Below the pieces are notes generated by a model that was given only the letters and a program-made list of their open reading frames with translations, was not told where the DNA came from and ran no database searches. A DNA stretch of 64,000 nt from Cohnella caldifontis (GTDB lineage: Bacteria; Bacillota; Bacilli; Paenibacillales; Paenibacillaceae): NCBI RefSeq assembly GCF_029360585.1, contig NZ_JAQZSJ010000004.1, positions 124,001-188,000 of the forward strand, read 5' to 3'. A program made the position numbers and the translations under genes. This document shows, in pieces, positions 41,652-50,641 of the stretch; the stretch's first letter is position 1; every line of letters starts with the position of its first letter.

Positions 41652-42470
41652 CTAATCCAAGGAAGCGATCGTCCAACCGTCTTTCCGTTTGAAATACGCG
41701 ACCTGCATTTCCCGTTCGGTCCATTTGACGTCCGCGATGACGCGGGGGACGGTGTCCCCGACTTCGCCCGACGAAACGAAATCGATCCGGCGCAGCGTTT
41801 GTTTGCCGTTCTTGGCGTCGTCCCACGGCGTGAAAACCGGCAAGTATTCCTCGTACTTCGCGGGCTTGGAATCGATGAGCGCGGTGAATTTCTTGAAGTC
41901 GCGGGCATTCGCGTAAGCGATGAATTTCGTCGTGAGGTCGACCATCGCGTCCACGTCGTCTTGGCTCAGCTTCGCCGTGTTGACGACGATCGGAAGCTTG
42001 AGATCGGGGCCGGCGGCAATGTCGACGGCCGTCCGTTTCGCGTTCCAGGTCAGCTTGAGTTCATAGTACATGGCGACGGATCGCAACGGAAACTGCATTT
42101 TGCCGTTCACGATCCGGATCGGCGCGTCGGCTTGGATTTTCGCGCCATCCAAGGTAAAAAAGCTTTCACCGTTCTTAAACGCCAACTGGACGGTTCTGAG
42201 ATCGGGATAGGCGTCGCCCATGAAAAACAGCGTTTTGGTCTCGGCGTCCCAAGTAGAATGGGAAACTTTGTACGGCAGGATCTTTTTCAGGCCCTCGAAA
42301 TCGACATAAGGTTTACCCCCGATCCATGTGCCTTTGAATTTCGCATCCCGGGCGACCGTGCCGTGGATCGTAAAGGAGGTGCTTTTGGATGCTGCAGCGG
42401 AGACGGAAACCGCCGATAGCGTGAAGACGGCGATCAGGAGCGAAAACGCAATAATCCGAGACTTCTTCAT
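41652..42470 (-). CDS. Secreted protein with copper-amine-oxidase-type stalk domain
   Basis: 272 residues from ATG 42470 with GCAGGTGG upstream. Signal peptide ends near SVSAAAS. Residues 35-150 form a copper amine oxidase N-terminal (stalk) domain with FPLRSVAMYYELKLTWNAKR, a non-enzymatic surface domain common in Paenibacillaceae. The C-terminal half is an NTF2-like alpha-beta domain. Ends 4 bp from the convergent hydrolase stop, so no terminator fits between them. Role unknown. Confidence 0.8.
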   Translation of the reverse strand: MKKSRIIAFSLLIAVFTLSAVSVSAAASKSTSFTIHGTVARDAKFKGTWIGGKPYVDFEGLKKILPYKVSHSTWDAETKTLFFMGDAYPDLRTVQLAFKNGESFFTLDGAKIQADAPIRIVNGKMQFPLRSVAMYYELKLTWNAKRTAVDIAAGPDLKLPIVVNTAKLSQDDVDAMVDLTTKFIAYANARDFKKFTALIDSKPAKYEEYLPVFTPWDDAKNGKQTLRRIDFVSSGEVGDTVPRVIADVKWTEREMQVAYFKRKDGWTIASLD

Positions 42471-42585
42471 GAATGCCACCTGCTTTTTGGAAAAAGTTGA
42501 ACGGCATTCCATTTGACGTACGTTTGAGAAGAAAGTTGCAGGTTGGATCACCAAAACGATGCCGGGACAACCCCGAGGACGAACC

Positions 42586-42625
42586 GCGGCAAACTGCGGC
42601 AAACTGCGGCAAACTGCGGCAAAAA
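42586..42625. repeat. Four-copy 10-bp tandem repeat
   Basis: GCGGCAAACT occurs at 42586, 42596 and 42606, with a final partial copy GCGGCAAAAA at 42616. It lies between the stalk-protein gene and the Gfo/Idh/MocA terminator. Confidence 0.75.
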
Positions 42626-42672
42626 GGAAACGTCCTCCGGTTAGCCGCCCATGCGGGGCAATCGGAGGACGT
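42618..42672 (-). terminator. Terminator of the Gfo/Idh/MocA-AraC operon
   Basis: Stem CGTCCTCCG (42631-42639) with CGGAGGACG (42663-42671), followed on the minus strand by TTTCCTTTTT. Confidence 0.8.
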
Positions 42673-42689
42673 CGGGACGTCGATCGCGT

Positions 42690-43781
42690 TTACGCGAGGG
42701 ACGGCGGCAGCTCGACCGAGACTTCGCGGCGCTGGTCCGCCGAGCGGAGCACGCCGTCGATGATCGCTTGCTGGATAAGGATCTGCTCCCCTGGGATCGG
42801 GGCCGGCCGCCCGTCCCGCACGGCTTCGGCGAAGTCGTGCACTTTGGCCTGGAACAGGTTGACCGAGTGCTCGACGAGCGGCACCCTCGTCTCCGTATGG
42901 CCGCCGAAATCGTCGTGGTACAGCGTCATGGAGCCGATTTTGCCGTCCCATACGCCCGACCACGGGCCCGTGCCGGCCGGCGTGACCTTGAGCCCGGCAT
43001 CGCTGCCGAGGAACAGGGTCGCTCCCAGCGTGTCCATATGCATCGCCCAGGAGATTTTGAAGCTGAGCACCAGGTCGTTCTCGAACCGGACCAACGCCAC
43101 GCCGAAGTCCTCGACTTCGAAGCGGGAAGCCTCCGGATGATAGAGCGGATTGCGTCCGAAATGGGCCGACGTGTAAGCCGACACCGTAAGCGGCCGCGGG
43201 TGTCCCAGCGTGTTCAGCGCAAAGTCGAGGGAGTAGCAGCCGATGTCGGCCATGGCCCCGGCGCCGGCCAGCTCCTTGCGGATGAACGTGCCGCCCGGCA
43301 TGCCCCTCCGCCGTCCGCCGCCCGTTTCCACGTAGTACACGTTGCCGAGCCGGCCGGACTGCACGATCTCCTGCAATTTTTTCATGTTCGGGTCGTACCG
43401 CGGCTGGAAGCCGATCGTCAGCATGCGGTCCGCCGCGCGCGAGGCTTGCACCATCTCGACGGCCTGCTCCAGCGTCACGGACATCGGCTTCTCGAGCAAG
43501 ACGTTTTTGCCGGCCCGCAGCGAATCGACGGCCGTGCGATGATGGGAGACGTTCGGCGTGCAAATGCTGACCCCGTCCAAGTCAAGCTTCAGCAGCTCCT
43601 CGTGGCTGTCGAACGATGCAGCTTCCGTAAGCCCAAGAGAGTCCGCGAATTGCCGCGCGCGGCCGGGGACGACGTCCGCGACGGCGACGACGTCCGCGTA
43701 GTCCAGTTTCTGATACGCTTCCGCATGAAATCGGGCGATGCCGCCCGTTCCGATGATGCCGATCCGAATTCGTCTGTTCAT
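42690..43781 (-). CDS. Gfo/Idh/MocA-family oxidoreductase (second copy in operon)
   Basis: 363 residues. N-terminal Rossmann domain with IGIIGTGGIARFH and the EKPMSVT motif; C-terminal Gfo/Idh/MocA dimer domain. The family oxidises or reduces sugars and inositols with NAD(P). It starts overlapping the AraC gene stop by 4 bp (ATGA). A second member lies at the head of the operon (44824-45810), 32 bp before the AraC start. Confidence 0.9.
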   Translation of the reverse strand: MNRRIRIGIIGTGGIARFHAEAYQKLDYADVVAVADVVPGRARQFADSLGLTEAASFDSHEELLKLDLDGVSICTPNVSHHRTAVDSLRAGKNVLLEKPMSVTLEQAVEMVQASRAADRMLTIGFQPRYDPNMKKLQEIVQSGRLGNVYYVETGGGRRRGMPGGTFIRKELAGAGAMADIGCYSLDFALNTLGHPRPLTVSAYTSAHFGRNPLYHPEASRFEVEDFGVALVRFENDLVLSFKISWAMHMDTLGATLFLGSDAGLKVTPAGTGPWSGVWDGKIGSMTLYHDDFGGHTETRVPLVEHSVNLFQAKVHDFAEAVRDGRPAPIPGEQILIQQAIIDGVLRSADQRREVSVELPPSLA

Positions 43782-44791
43782 TCCAACCCTTCCTTTCGGT
43801 TATGGACGGCATGGGCCCGGCGATACGCGGCAGGCGTCATGCCGAATTTCGATTTGAATACCGGGTACAGATAATTCGGAGTAACGTACCCATGCTCGAA
43901 CGCGATGTCCTCGATCGGCCGGGACGACGCCGCGAGATCGGCGCAGACCGCCGACAGCCGGACATGCTCCAGGTATTCCCGGAACGTCGTCTGGCCTTCG
44001 GTCCGGAAAAGCCGCTGCAGCTGGCGAGGACTGACGCCCGCCCGCTCCGCCACGTCCTCCAGCGTAATCGGCAAGCCCTCGTTATCCTGGATGTATTGGG
44101 TCGCCAGCAAGTACCGGTGCCCGTTCATGTCGCGAACGGGAATGGAGGGAACGCGGCTGCCTTCGGCGAACGGCCGGGCGGCGCGCAGCAGGATCTGCGT
44201 CACCGCCTGCTTCATCTGCGTATTAAAGCCGGGCGGCTGTTCCTCCCAAATCCGGTACGCCTCGAGGAACGCCGCCATGGCGTTGTACGTGTCTTTCTCC
44301 GGCTTCGGCGGCAGCCCGCGCAGCGTTCGGACGCAATCCTCCGCCTCTTCCCGCTCCAGGTCGTCGCCGAATCCGGCGTTCTCGCCGGCGGACGGCGGGA
44401 GCGGTACGATGTCGCAATGCAGGCACAGCTCGAACATCGGATCGTCCGGGTCGGATTCCTGGTAGTGAACCACGTCCGGTCCCGTCAGATAGAACAGCCC
44501 TTCATGCAGGTCGTAGGGCTGTTCCCCCAGGATGACTTTGCCCTTGCCTCTCGGGATAAAATGGAACTCGTACTCGGAATGCTTGTGAAACGAGATGATC
44601 TGTCCCGGCTGGAACGCCGCCAAGTGGCAGCGCAGCACCCGGATGCCGTAACGGCCCCAGCGGAAGCGGAGATCCAGCCGGTCGAGCGCGTCGGGCTTCC
44701 GTTGCATCCGGGCGAACAAGAACGGCGCCGATGCCGGCCGCCGCTCGAGTCGCAGCTTCGTGTCCTCCGTGGCTTCCGTCTCCCGTTTCAT
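43778..44791 (-). CDS. AraC-family regulator with cupin domain
   Basis: 337 residues from ATG 44791 (GGAGGAG 8 bp upstream). N-terminal cupin sugar-sensing region (HKHSEYEFHFIPRGKGKVILG) and C-terminal double helix-turn-helix (LEDVAERAGVSPRQLQRLF, HGYVTPNYLYPVFKSKFG). It sits between the two Gfo/Idh/MocA genes in one operon, so it most likely controls them. Confidence 0.9.
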   Translation of the reverse strand: MKRETEATEDTKLRLERRPASAPFLFARMQRKPDALDRLDLRFRWGRYGIRVLRCHLAAFQPGQIISFHKHSEYEFHFIPRGKGKVILGEQPYDLHEGLFYLTGPDVVHYQESDPDDPMFELCLHCDIVPLPPSAGENAGFGDDLEREEAEDCVRTLRGLPPKPEKDTYNAMAAFLEAYRIWEEQPPGFNTQMKQAVTQILLRAARPFAEGSRVPSIPVRDMNGHRYLLATQYIQDNEGLPITLEDVAERAGVSPRQLQRLFRTEGQTTFREYLEHVRLSAVCADLAASSRPIEDIAFEHGYVTPNYLYPVFKSKFGMTPAAYRRAHAVHNRKEGLE

Positions 44792-44823
44792 TTCGAGTGC
44801 TCCTCCGTTCGGGTTTGCTTGCT

Positions 44824-45810
44824 TTAAGCCAATTCGTCCAGGCGGACGGGGCGATGCTCCGCCGCCGATCGGTTGGCCGCTTCCATCAACCGGGTGAGGT
44901 CGACGGCCATCGCCACGTTGTCTTCCGCTTCCGTGCCTTGGCGGATATGATCGACCCACTGGCGGAACGCCGACGGCCGGTTCGGCGGCAGTTCCACCGT
45001 CTCCCAGCCGCTGCCGCGCCGATTGCTGCGCAGCAGCATCCGATCATCCGGGAACCCGAACAGCAGCGTGCCCTCGGTTCCGTGCAGCTCGATGCTGAAC
45101 GGCGAATGGCTGTTCACGAAGCCGGCTTCCACGATGCCGGCCGCTCCGTTCGCGTATTGAAGCACGGCGACCGCATTGTCCTCGACTTCTTTGCCGGTGA
45201 CGTAGCCGAAAGCCGCGCTGACCGACTCCGGCAAACCGAGAAAGCGCCGGACGAGGTACATCGGATGGCAGCCCAAGTCGATCAAGGCGCCTCCGCGGCA
45301 TTGCTCGAGGGAATAGAAATGGGCCGGAAGCCAATCGGCGACCGCGCCGTTGTGGGACAACCGGACCCGGCCGAGCGTGAGGCGGCCCAGATGTCCTTCC
45401 GCCAGCACCCGTTCGATCGCCAGCGCGTAACCGTCATAGAGCCGGGGCAGCGATACCGTCAGCTTGACGCCCGCTTCGCGGACGGCGGCCAGGATGTCGC
45501 GAACTTCCGCGTACGTGGCGGCCACCACTTTTTCCGTGAAAATGTGTTTGCCCGCCCGTGCCGCCTTGACCATGACCTCGCGGTGCAGGTTCGTCGGGGC
45601 GTCCACGACGACGGCGTCGATTCCGCCGCGCCCGAGCAGTTCGTCCAGCGACTCGTAGAACGGAACGCCGTATTTTGCCGCTTTCTCCCGTCCCCGCGCG
45701 GAATCCTCGTCCCACACGGCGGCGATTTGCGTCTCCTCGTGCTCCAACACCTGCTTCGTATAATCTTCCGCGTGCACGTGCCAGTAGCTGAGCATCCCGA
45801 CTTTGATCAT
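44824..45810 (-). CDS. Gfo/Idh/MocA-family oxidoreductase (first copy in operon)
   Basis: About 328 residues from ATG 45810, where AAAGG lies 9 bp upstream; ATG 45819 has almost no spacing to it. Rossmann start VGMLSYWHVHAEDY lacks the usual GxGxxG. The lysine motif is EKVVAAT and the C-terminal domain has a CRGGALIDLGCHPMY block. The glycine-poor start resembles diverged members of this family. It heads the operon. Confidence 0.85.
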   Translation of the reverse strand: MIKVGMLSYWHVHAEDYTKQVLEHEETQIAAVWDEDSARGREKAAKYGVPFYESLDELLGRGGIDAVVVDAPTNLHREVMVKAARAGKHIFTEKVVAATYAEVRDILAAVREAGVKLTVSLPRLYDGYALAIERVLAEGHLGRLTLGRVRLSHNGAVADWLPAHFYSLEQCRGGALIDLGCHPMYLVRRFLGLPESVSAAFGYVTGKEVEDNAVAVLQYANGAAGIVEAGFVNSHSPFSIELHGTEGTLLFGFPDDRMLLRSNRRGSGWETVELPPNRPSAFRQWVDHIRQGTEAEDNVAMAVDLTRLMEAANRSAAEHRPVRLDELA

Positions 45811-45926
45811 CCGCTTCATCCTTTACTGTAAATATACGACACGGTTTGAGAATATCACAGCCCTCCTCTTTTCATGAATGCAATCTCGTGTCATTGAGAC
45901 TATAAATTCGCGACAACTCGATCCCC

Positions 45927-45955
45927 TTGATTCCGCCCTGCCCGAGCGCTACGAT
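45927..45955 (+). promoter_or_regulatory. SigA-type promoter of the M20 amidohydrolase gene
   Basis: -35 TTGATT (45927-45932), 17-bp spacer, -10 TACGAT (45950-45955), 41 bp before the start codon. Confidence 0.6.
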
Positions 45956-45995
45956 TAACAGATATAAGGATAACGACAAGAGGGGGAGCGGGCCC

Positions 45996-47186
45996 ATGAA
46001 CCGCCTGAAACAGACGATCCGGGAAACGATTGCCGGCCAAACGGCGAATTTGAAGGAAGTCGCGTCTTTTATCGCCGCCCATCCGGAACTGGGACACGAG
46101 GAGAAGCTCGCTTCCGCGCGCTTGACCGAGGAACTGGAAAAGCTGGGTTATGCCGTGGAGAGGGGAACGCTCGGCATTCCGACGGCGTTTATCGCCGAAT
46201 ACCGTTCCGCCACGCCGGGGCCGACCGTGGCCCTGCTCGCGGAGTACGACGCGCTGCCGGAAATCGGACACGCCTGCGGGCACCATCTCATCTGCACGAT
46301 GGCGCTCGGCGCGGCGGCCGGCCTGCGGGCCGTCCTGGACGAAACCGGCGGTACGGTCCGGGTGTACGGCACCCCCGCCGAAGAGACGAAAGGGGCCAAA
46401 GTGGACATGGCGGCGGCCGGCCTGTTCGACCATTGCGACGCCGCGCTAATGGCCCATCCTTACCACCGCTTCGAGAAATCGGGATCGTCGCTCGCCATGG
46501 ACGCGCTGCAATTCGAATTCCATGGCAAGTCGGCCCATGCCGCGGCGAATCCGGAAGAAGGCATCAACGCGCTGGACGCCGTCATCCAGCTGTTTAACGC
46601 CGTGAACTCGCTCCGGCAGCAGACGCCGGATCACGCGCGGATCCACGGCATCATTTCCCACGGCGGCGTCGCGCCGAACCTGATTCCCGATTACGCCGCC
46701 GCGCGGTTCTACACCCGTTCGGCTACACGTCCCTATACGGACGAGCTGACCCGCCGCGTGACGGCGTGCGCCGAAGCGGCCGCGCTCGCCACGGGATGCC
46801 GACTCGACGTCACCAACTATGAGTATTCGTACGACGAGCTGCGCACCAATTCGGCGCTGCACGAGGCGTTTCTCGCCAACCTGGCCGAAGCGGGCGTCCC
46901 GCCGGAAGCGGTCCACGACAGCGAGGACCACGGCTCGCTCGATCTGGGCAACGTTTCGCTTCGCTGCCCCGCGATCCATCCGTACGTCCAGGTGGTCGAC
47001 GCGCCGTACAACCTGCATACGGCGGAATTCCGCGACGCCGCCCAGCTGGACAGGGCCTACGACGCCATGGTGTTCGGCGCGACCGTGCTGGCCTGGACCG
47101 CTTGCGACGTGCTGACGGATCCGGAGCTTGTCCTGCGCATCCGGGAGGAATTCGACCGGACCGTCGATATCGCCCGCCAGGCGTAA
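45996..47186 (+). CDS. M20-family amidohydrolase
   Basis: 396 residues from ATG 45996 with GGGGGAG 7 bp upstream. Metal and catalytic features of M20 amidohydrolases: ALLAEYDALPEIGHACGHH, PAEETKGAK and HAAANPEEGINALD. Members hydrolyse N-acyl amino acids or related amides. It is divergent from the Gfo/Idh/MocA operon and shares its promoter region. The last exported-like features are absent, so it is cytoplasmic. Confidence 0.88.
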   Translation: MNRLKQTIRETIAGQTANLKEVASFIAAHPELGHEEKLASARLTEELEKLGYAVERGTLGIPTAFIAEYRSATPGPTVALLAEYDALPEIGHACGHHLICTMALGAAAGLRAVLDETGGTVRVYGTPAEETKGAKVDMAAAGLFDHCDAALMAHPYHRFEKSGSSLAMDALQFEFHGKSAHAAANPEEGINALDAVIQLFNAVNSLRQQTPDHARIHGIISHGGVAPNLIPDYAAARFYTRSATRPYTDELTRRVTACAEAAALATGCRLDVTNYEYSYDELRTNSALHEAFLANLAEAGVPPEAVHDSEDHGSLDLGNVSLRCPAIHPYVQVVDAPYNLHTAEFRDAAQLDRAYDAMVFGATVLAWTACDVLTDPELVLRIREEFDRTVDIARQA

Positions 47187-47235
47187 GATCCTTCGCCTGC
47201 GCATGCAGCGATCGTAAGCCTGTCGAAGTTGCGAA

Positions 47236-47279
47236 GAGGCTGCCCCTCAGTCATCTATGATGACTTTTGGGACAGCCTC
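47236..47279. terminator. Bidirectional terminator between convergent genes
   Basis: Outer stem GAGGCTG/CAGCCTC (47236-47242 with 47273-47279) with an inner GTCAT/ATGAC helix, followed by ATCCTT. Confidence 0.75.
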
Positions 47280-47291
47280 ATCCTTCTATTT

Positions 47292-50200
47292 CTACCGGAT
47301 ACCGCGCGTTGGAATCGCCGACTTGACGGGCGTAGCGAGGCTTTCGTTGCCTTGGTTATCCACTGCCGTAACTTTATAGTAGTGCGTCTGGCCGATGGCG
47401 GCTGTCGTATCCGTAAACGCCGTGCCGCTGACCTTGGCGCCGATCGTCACGAATGTGCCGTTCGCCGCGTCCGAGCGCCATACGTTGTAGCCTGCCGCGC
47501 CGCTGACCGCGCTCCAACTGAGCGTCACCTTTCCGCTGCTCGGCTCGGTGTTCGCCTGGAAATTCCCCGGTGTCGCGATTTGTACAAGAGCAGGTATCGG
47601 TATATTTGGCGTAATGATGTCGCGAAGTCGAAGCAGCTCCGGCTTCGCCGATTGGATCGGGGAGTCCTTGCTTTCAAGACCTAGGTTATTGATCGCCGTC
47701 ACCTTGTAATAGTACGTTCTGCCGTTTTCAACCGCGCTGTCCGTGAACGTCGTGCCGCTCGCCGAGGAATCTATCGTTTCATAAGTCCCGTCTGCGGCAT
47801 TCGCGCGCTTCACATGATAACTTGTCGCACCCTCAACCGGGCTCCAACGGAGAACGACTTCCCCGCTATGCGCCTCAGCGATGAAATGGTCGGGAGCGGG
47901 CGGGATGACCATTTCGACGGCCCATGGGATTTCGGTTAAGATATCCGGGTTGATCTGCAAGTCAGACAGGCTGCCTTTGGCCACGAATGCGAAATTGCTA
48001 AGGCCGCTCTCTCCATAGCGATCCACGGCCGTGACAACGTAGAGATAGCTCTCATCGAACTTGGCCGTCGTGTCTGTGAATGCCGGATCTGTCAGGTTGG
48101 TGGCGATCGGTCTCAATCCGCCGCGTTCCTTGTCGCTCCGTTTGACGTTATACGTAATCCCGTTGTGTTCCATTTGAAGCCCCAAAGGGGTACGATTGCC
48201 GACGTAAACCATGCCGTCAAGGCGATCCCATTGGAGCGTTACGCCCGATCCATCCCTCTTCGCCTTGAGATTGGCGGGCCGCGGCGGCGGCAGATCGACG
48301 ATCTGAACCGGCAACACCTGGGTTGGCGCACTCTCGCCGTATGAATTGACGGCAACAACTTGATAATAGTAGGTTTTGCCTCTTACGGTTGTCGTGTCCG
48401 TATACGTGACGTCGTTAAGGTTGGAACGGATGGTTTTGAACGGACCTCCCGGGGCTTCCGCGCGCTTCACCCTGTAGCTCGCCGCCTCTTTGGCGGCACT
48501 CCAGTTCAGTTGGACGTTGATGCGATCCGTGATCGCGATGGCCAGCTTAGGCGGAACAATGATTTCGCGAATGAGCTGAGCCTTCAAATTCCCGGGCGCC
48601 GGCGGCGGCGGACAGTGGAGCTGATCCTCATAGAGCGGGTAATTCAAGTTGATCAAGGTTTTACTGAGTTTCCCTTTGGCTACCCACACATCATAACCGG
48701 CGATCACGTCCAGCTTGAGAAAAGCGTCCACCCGGATCTCATCGCATCGTCCTTGTTCATAATAGCGATAGAAGCCTGCCTTGATTCCCGGATACAGCTC
48801 TAGGCCGGCATAGGCAATATCCAATAAGGTCAGCGTCAATTGAACGTCCGGACCTGCAGCAAGACTGGCATTCACATTGGAATTCACGTCAAGCGTTGCG
48901 GTGTTCGTCGTCTTATCGATCGTTTGGAACCCCTGGCTCGACGAGAAGGAGAAGCCTTGCTCCAGATGAAATCGGTCTTCGAATTTGACTTCGAGCGAAG
49001 CTTTGAAATCCGGCTCAATCTTCAAAAAGAGCTGTCCTTTAATGAATACGCCGGTAAAAACGGGTACATAGTACGGCGTCGTCAACGGAATGTAAATGGG
49101 CTTGGTTATCGCTTTTTTCGCTCTTACGTTCACGTTCGTCGTGACATCGCCGGTCAATACCAATTTTGAATAGAAATCCAGATCCACATCAAACCAATCC
49201 ACGTCAACGTCAAGCCCGATGTCCGCATCAACGCCCAGGTTGCAAAAATTCATGCGCGCATCCATGGCCAATCCGTCATAGTTCGCATTGTCCATCTTGA
49301 TCATGAAGCACGGCAGCTTAAGCGCCACAGCCTGTGCGGAAGCAAGCATCGCGGTGGAATCCGGTATGTCCGTAACGATTTGGATCGAAGGATCAGCCGG
49401 GGTGAGCCATTTGGGATCAATCGCCTCGGTCGTATGCACGTCCAGCTTGGAGAAAACTTCCCGCACTTTGGGTACGGACGTCGTCACGACAAGCGCGCCG
49501 TCTTCCTGGCGAACGGACACGACCTTTTTCGCGATGCCGCCGAAAAATTCATCATTCGGAGGCATGACGAACACATCGCCGACGGACAATTTCAAATCCG
49601 GATCGTGGATGACCCATGTCGTGTCGTCTTTTCTTGTATAATTTTTGCTTTTGCTCATCTTCACTTCCGGCAAATATTCGACGATTTTGCGCGTATCTCC
49701 CGATGTAGGCGAGGACGGTTGCCCCGATGAATAATGAAGCGCGCGCACGGCCATCGAAACCGCTTCCGCCCGGGTGGATTTGTTGCCGCCTTTGAACGTG
49801 CCATCCGGATATCCGCTAATGATTCCCGTCCGCAGTGCCGCTTCGATCAGATCCCGATGGCTCTCGATATCTCCCTGATCTTTCAATGCGCCAAGCATCT
49901 TCTCTTGCGTCTGCGGCGTAAGCTGAAGCGCTCTGACAATCCAGATCGCCATCTCCAGACGCGTGATCGGCTGGCTTGGCTTGAATCCGTCCGGATATTC
50001 TCCAACGACCAGAATGCCCTGCTTTACGCCCGCGGCGATGAAGGGGGCGGACCAACGTTGCTGCTCCACGTCGCGAAAAGGGACATCCCTGGAATCCGTC
50101 GGAAGCTTTCTTAAATCCACGAGTATTTTCAAAAACTGTTCCCGCGTTACTTCGCCATTCGGCCGAAAGGTTCCATCCTCGAAGCCCGATACGATGTTTC

Positions 50201-50393
50201 GTGTCGCTAGCTCCATAATATCTTCGTACGCCCAATGAGACTGAATATCCTTGAAAGAAACCTTTTGCGCTTGGCCTTGTCCGCCGCTTTCGGCAGCCTC
50301 GGCAACATACGGGGGGGACATGCCGAACAGCATTAAGAAAATAGACATCCAGAGGATCGCTTTGCTGAATTTCAATCTCCTCAAATCTCTCAC
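47292..50393 (-). CDS. Large SLH and fibronectin type III surface protein
   Basis: 1033 residues. Signal peptide to about 33 (VAEAAES). Three SLH repeats at about 45-220 (FKDIQSHWAYEDIMELA, TREQFLKILVDLR, DGTFKGGNKSTRAEAVSMAV) attach it to the wall. Residues 240-600 form a beta-rich region without a recognised domain. Four fibronectin type III domains follow to the C-terminus (YYYQVVAVNSYGES, YYYKVTAINNLGLES, YYKVTAVDNQGNES are their ends). Likely an extracellular structural or adhesion protein. The signal and SLH at the N-terminus differ from the C-terminal SLH of the hydrolase at 13622. Function is unknown. Confidence 0.88.
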   Translation of the reverse strand: MRDLRRLKFSKAILWMSIFLMLFGMSPPYVAEAAESGGQGQAQKVSFKDIQSHWAYEDIMELATRNIVSGFEDGTFRPNGEVTREQFLKILVDLRKLPTDSRDVPFRDVEQQRWSAPFIAAGVKQGILVVGEYPDGFKPSQPITRLEMAIWIVRALQLTPQTQEKMLGALKDQGDIESHRDLIEAALRTGIISGYPDGTFKGGNKSTRAEAVSMAVRALHYSSGQPSSPTSGDTRKIVEYLPEVKMSKSKNYTRKDDTTWVIHDPDLKLSVGDVFVMPPNDEFFGGIAKKVVSVRQEDGALVVTTSVPKVREVFSKLDVHTTEAIDPKWLTPADPSIQIVTDIPDSTAMLASAQAVALKLPCFMIKMDNANYDGLAMDARMNFCNLGVDADIGLDVDVDWFDVDLDFYSKLVLTGDVTTNVNVRAKKAITKPIYIPLTTPYYVPVFTGVFIKGQLFLKIEPDFKASLEVKFEDRFHLEQGFSFSSSQGFQTIDKTTNTATLDVNSNVNASLAAGPDVQLTLTLLDIAYAGLELYPGIKAGFYRYYEQGRCDEIRVDAFLKLDVIAGYDVWVAKGKLSKTLINLNYPLYEDQLHCPPPPAPGNLKAQLIREIIVPPKLAIAITDRINVQLNWSAAKEAASYRVKRAEAPGGPFKTIRSNLNDVTYTDTTTVRGKTYYYQVVAVNSYGESAPTQVLPVQIVDLPPPRPANLKAKRDGSGVTLQWDRLDGMVYVGNRTPLGLQMEHNGITYNVKRSDKERGGLRPIATNLTDPAFTDTTAKFDESYLYVVTAVDRYGESGLSNFAFVAKGSLSDLQINPDILTEIPWAVEMVIPPAPDHFIAEAHSGEVVLRWSPVEGATSYHVKRANAADGTYETIDSSASGTTFTDSAVENGRTYYYKVTAINNLGLESKDSPIQSAKPELLRLRDIITPNIPIPALVQIATPGNFQANTEPSSGKVTLSWSAVSGAAGYNVWRSDAANGTFVTIGAKVSGTAFTDTTAAIGQTHYYKVTAVDNQGNESLATPVKSAIPTRGIR

Positions 50394-50641
50394 CCTTCCC
50401 GGCAGTTCATCCTTTTCAACATATCACTGAACGTAAGGGCGGCGATATTATCCGATAGTGGCAATTCGGTATTAGCAGCGCGGCACGAGGTCAATCGGCT
50501 CATTCACCGTCCACCCCGGAACGTTGTCGAATTTCCTTGAAAATCGACAAATTTCTACTCTGCCCTCTTATCCCGCGCAGCAAAATGTCGTAAACTGGGT
50601 GTGATACCATACACACTTAGCCAATCGAGGAGACTCCGCCC

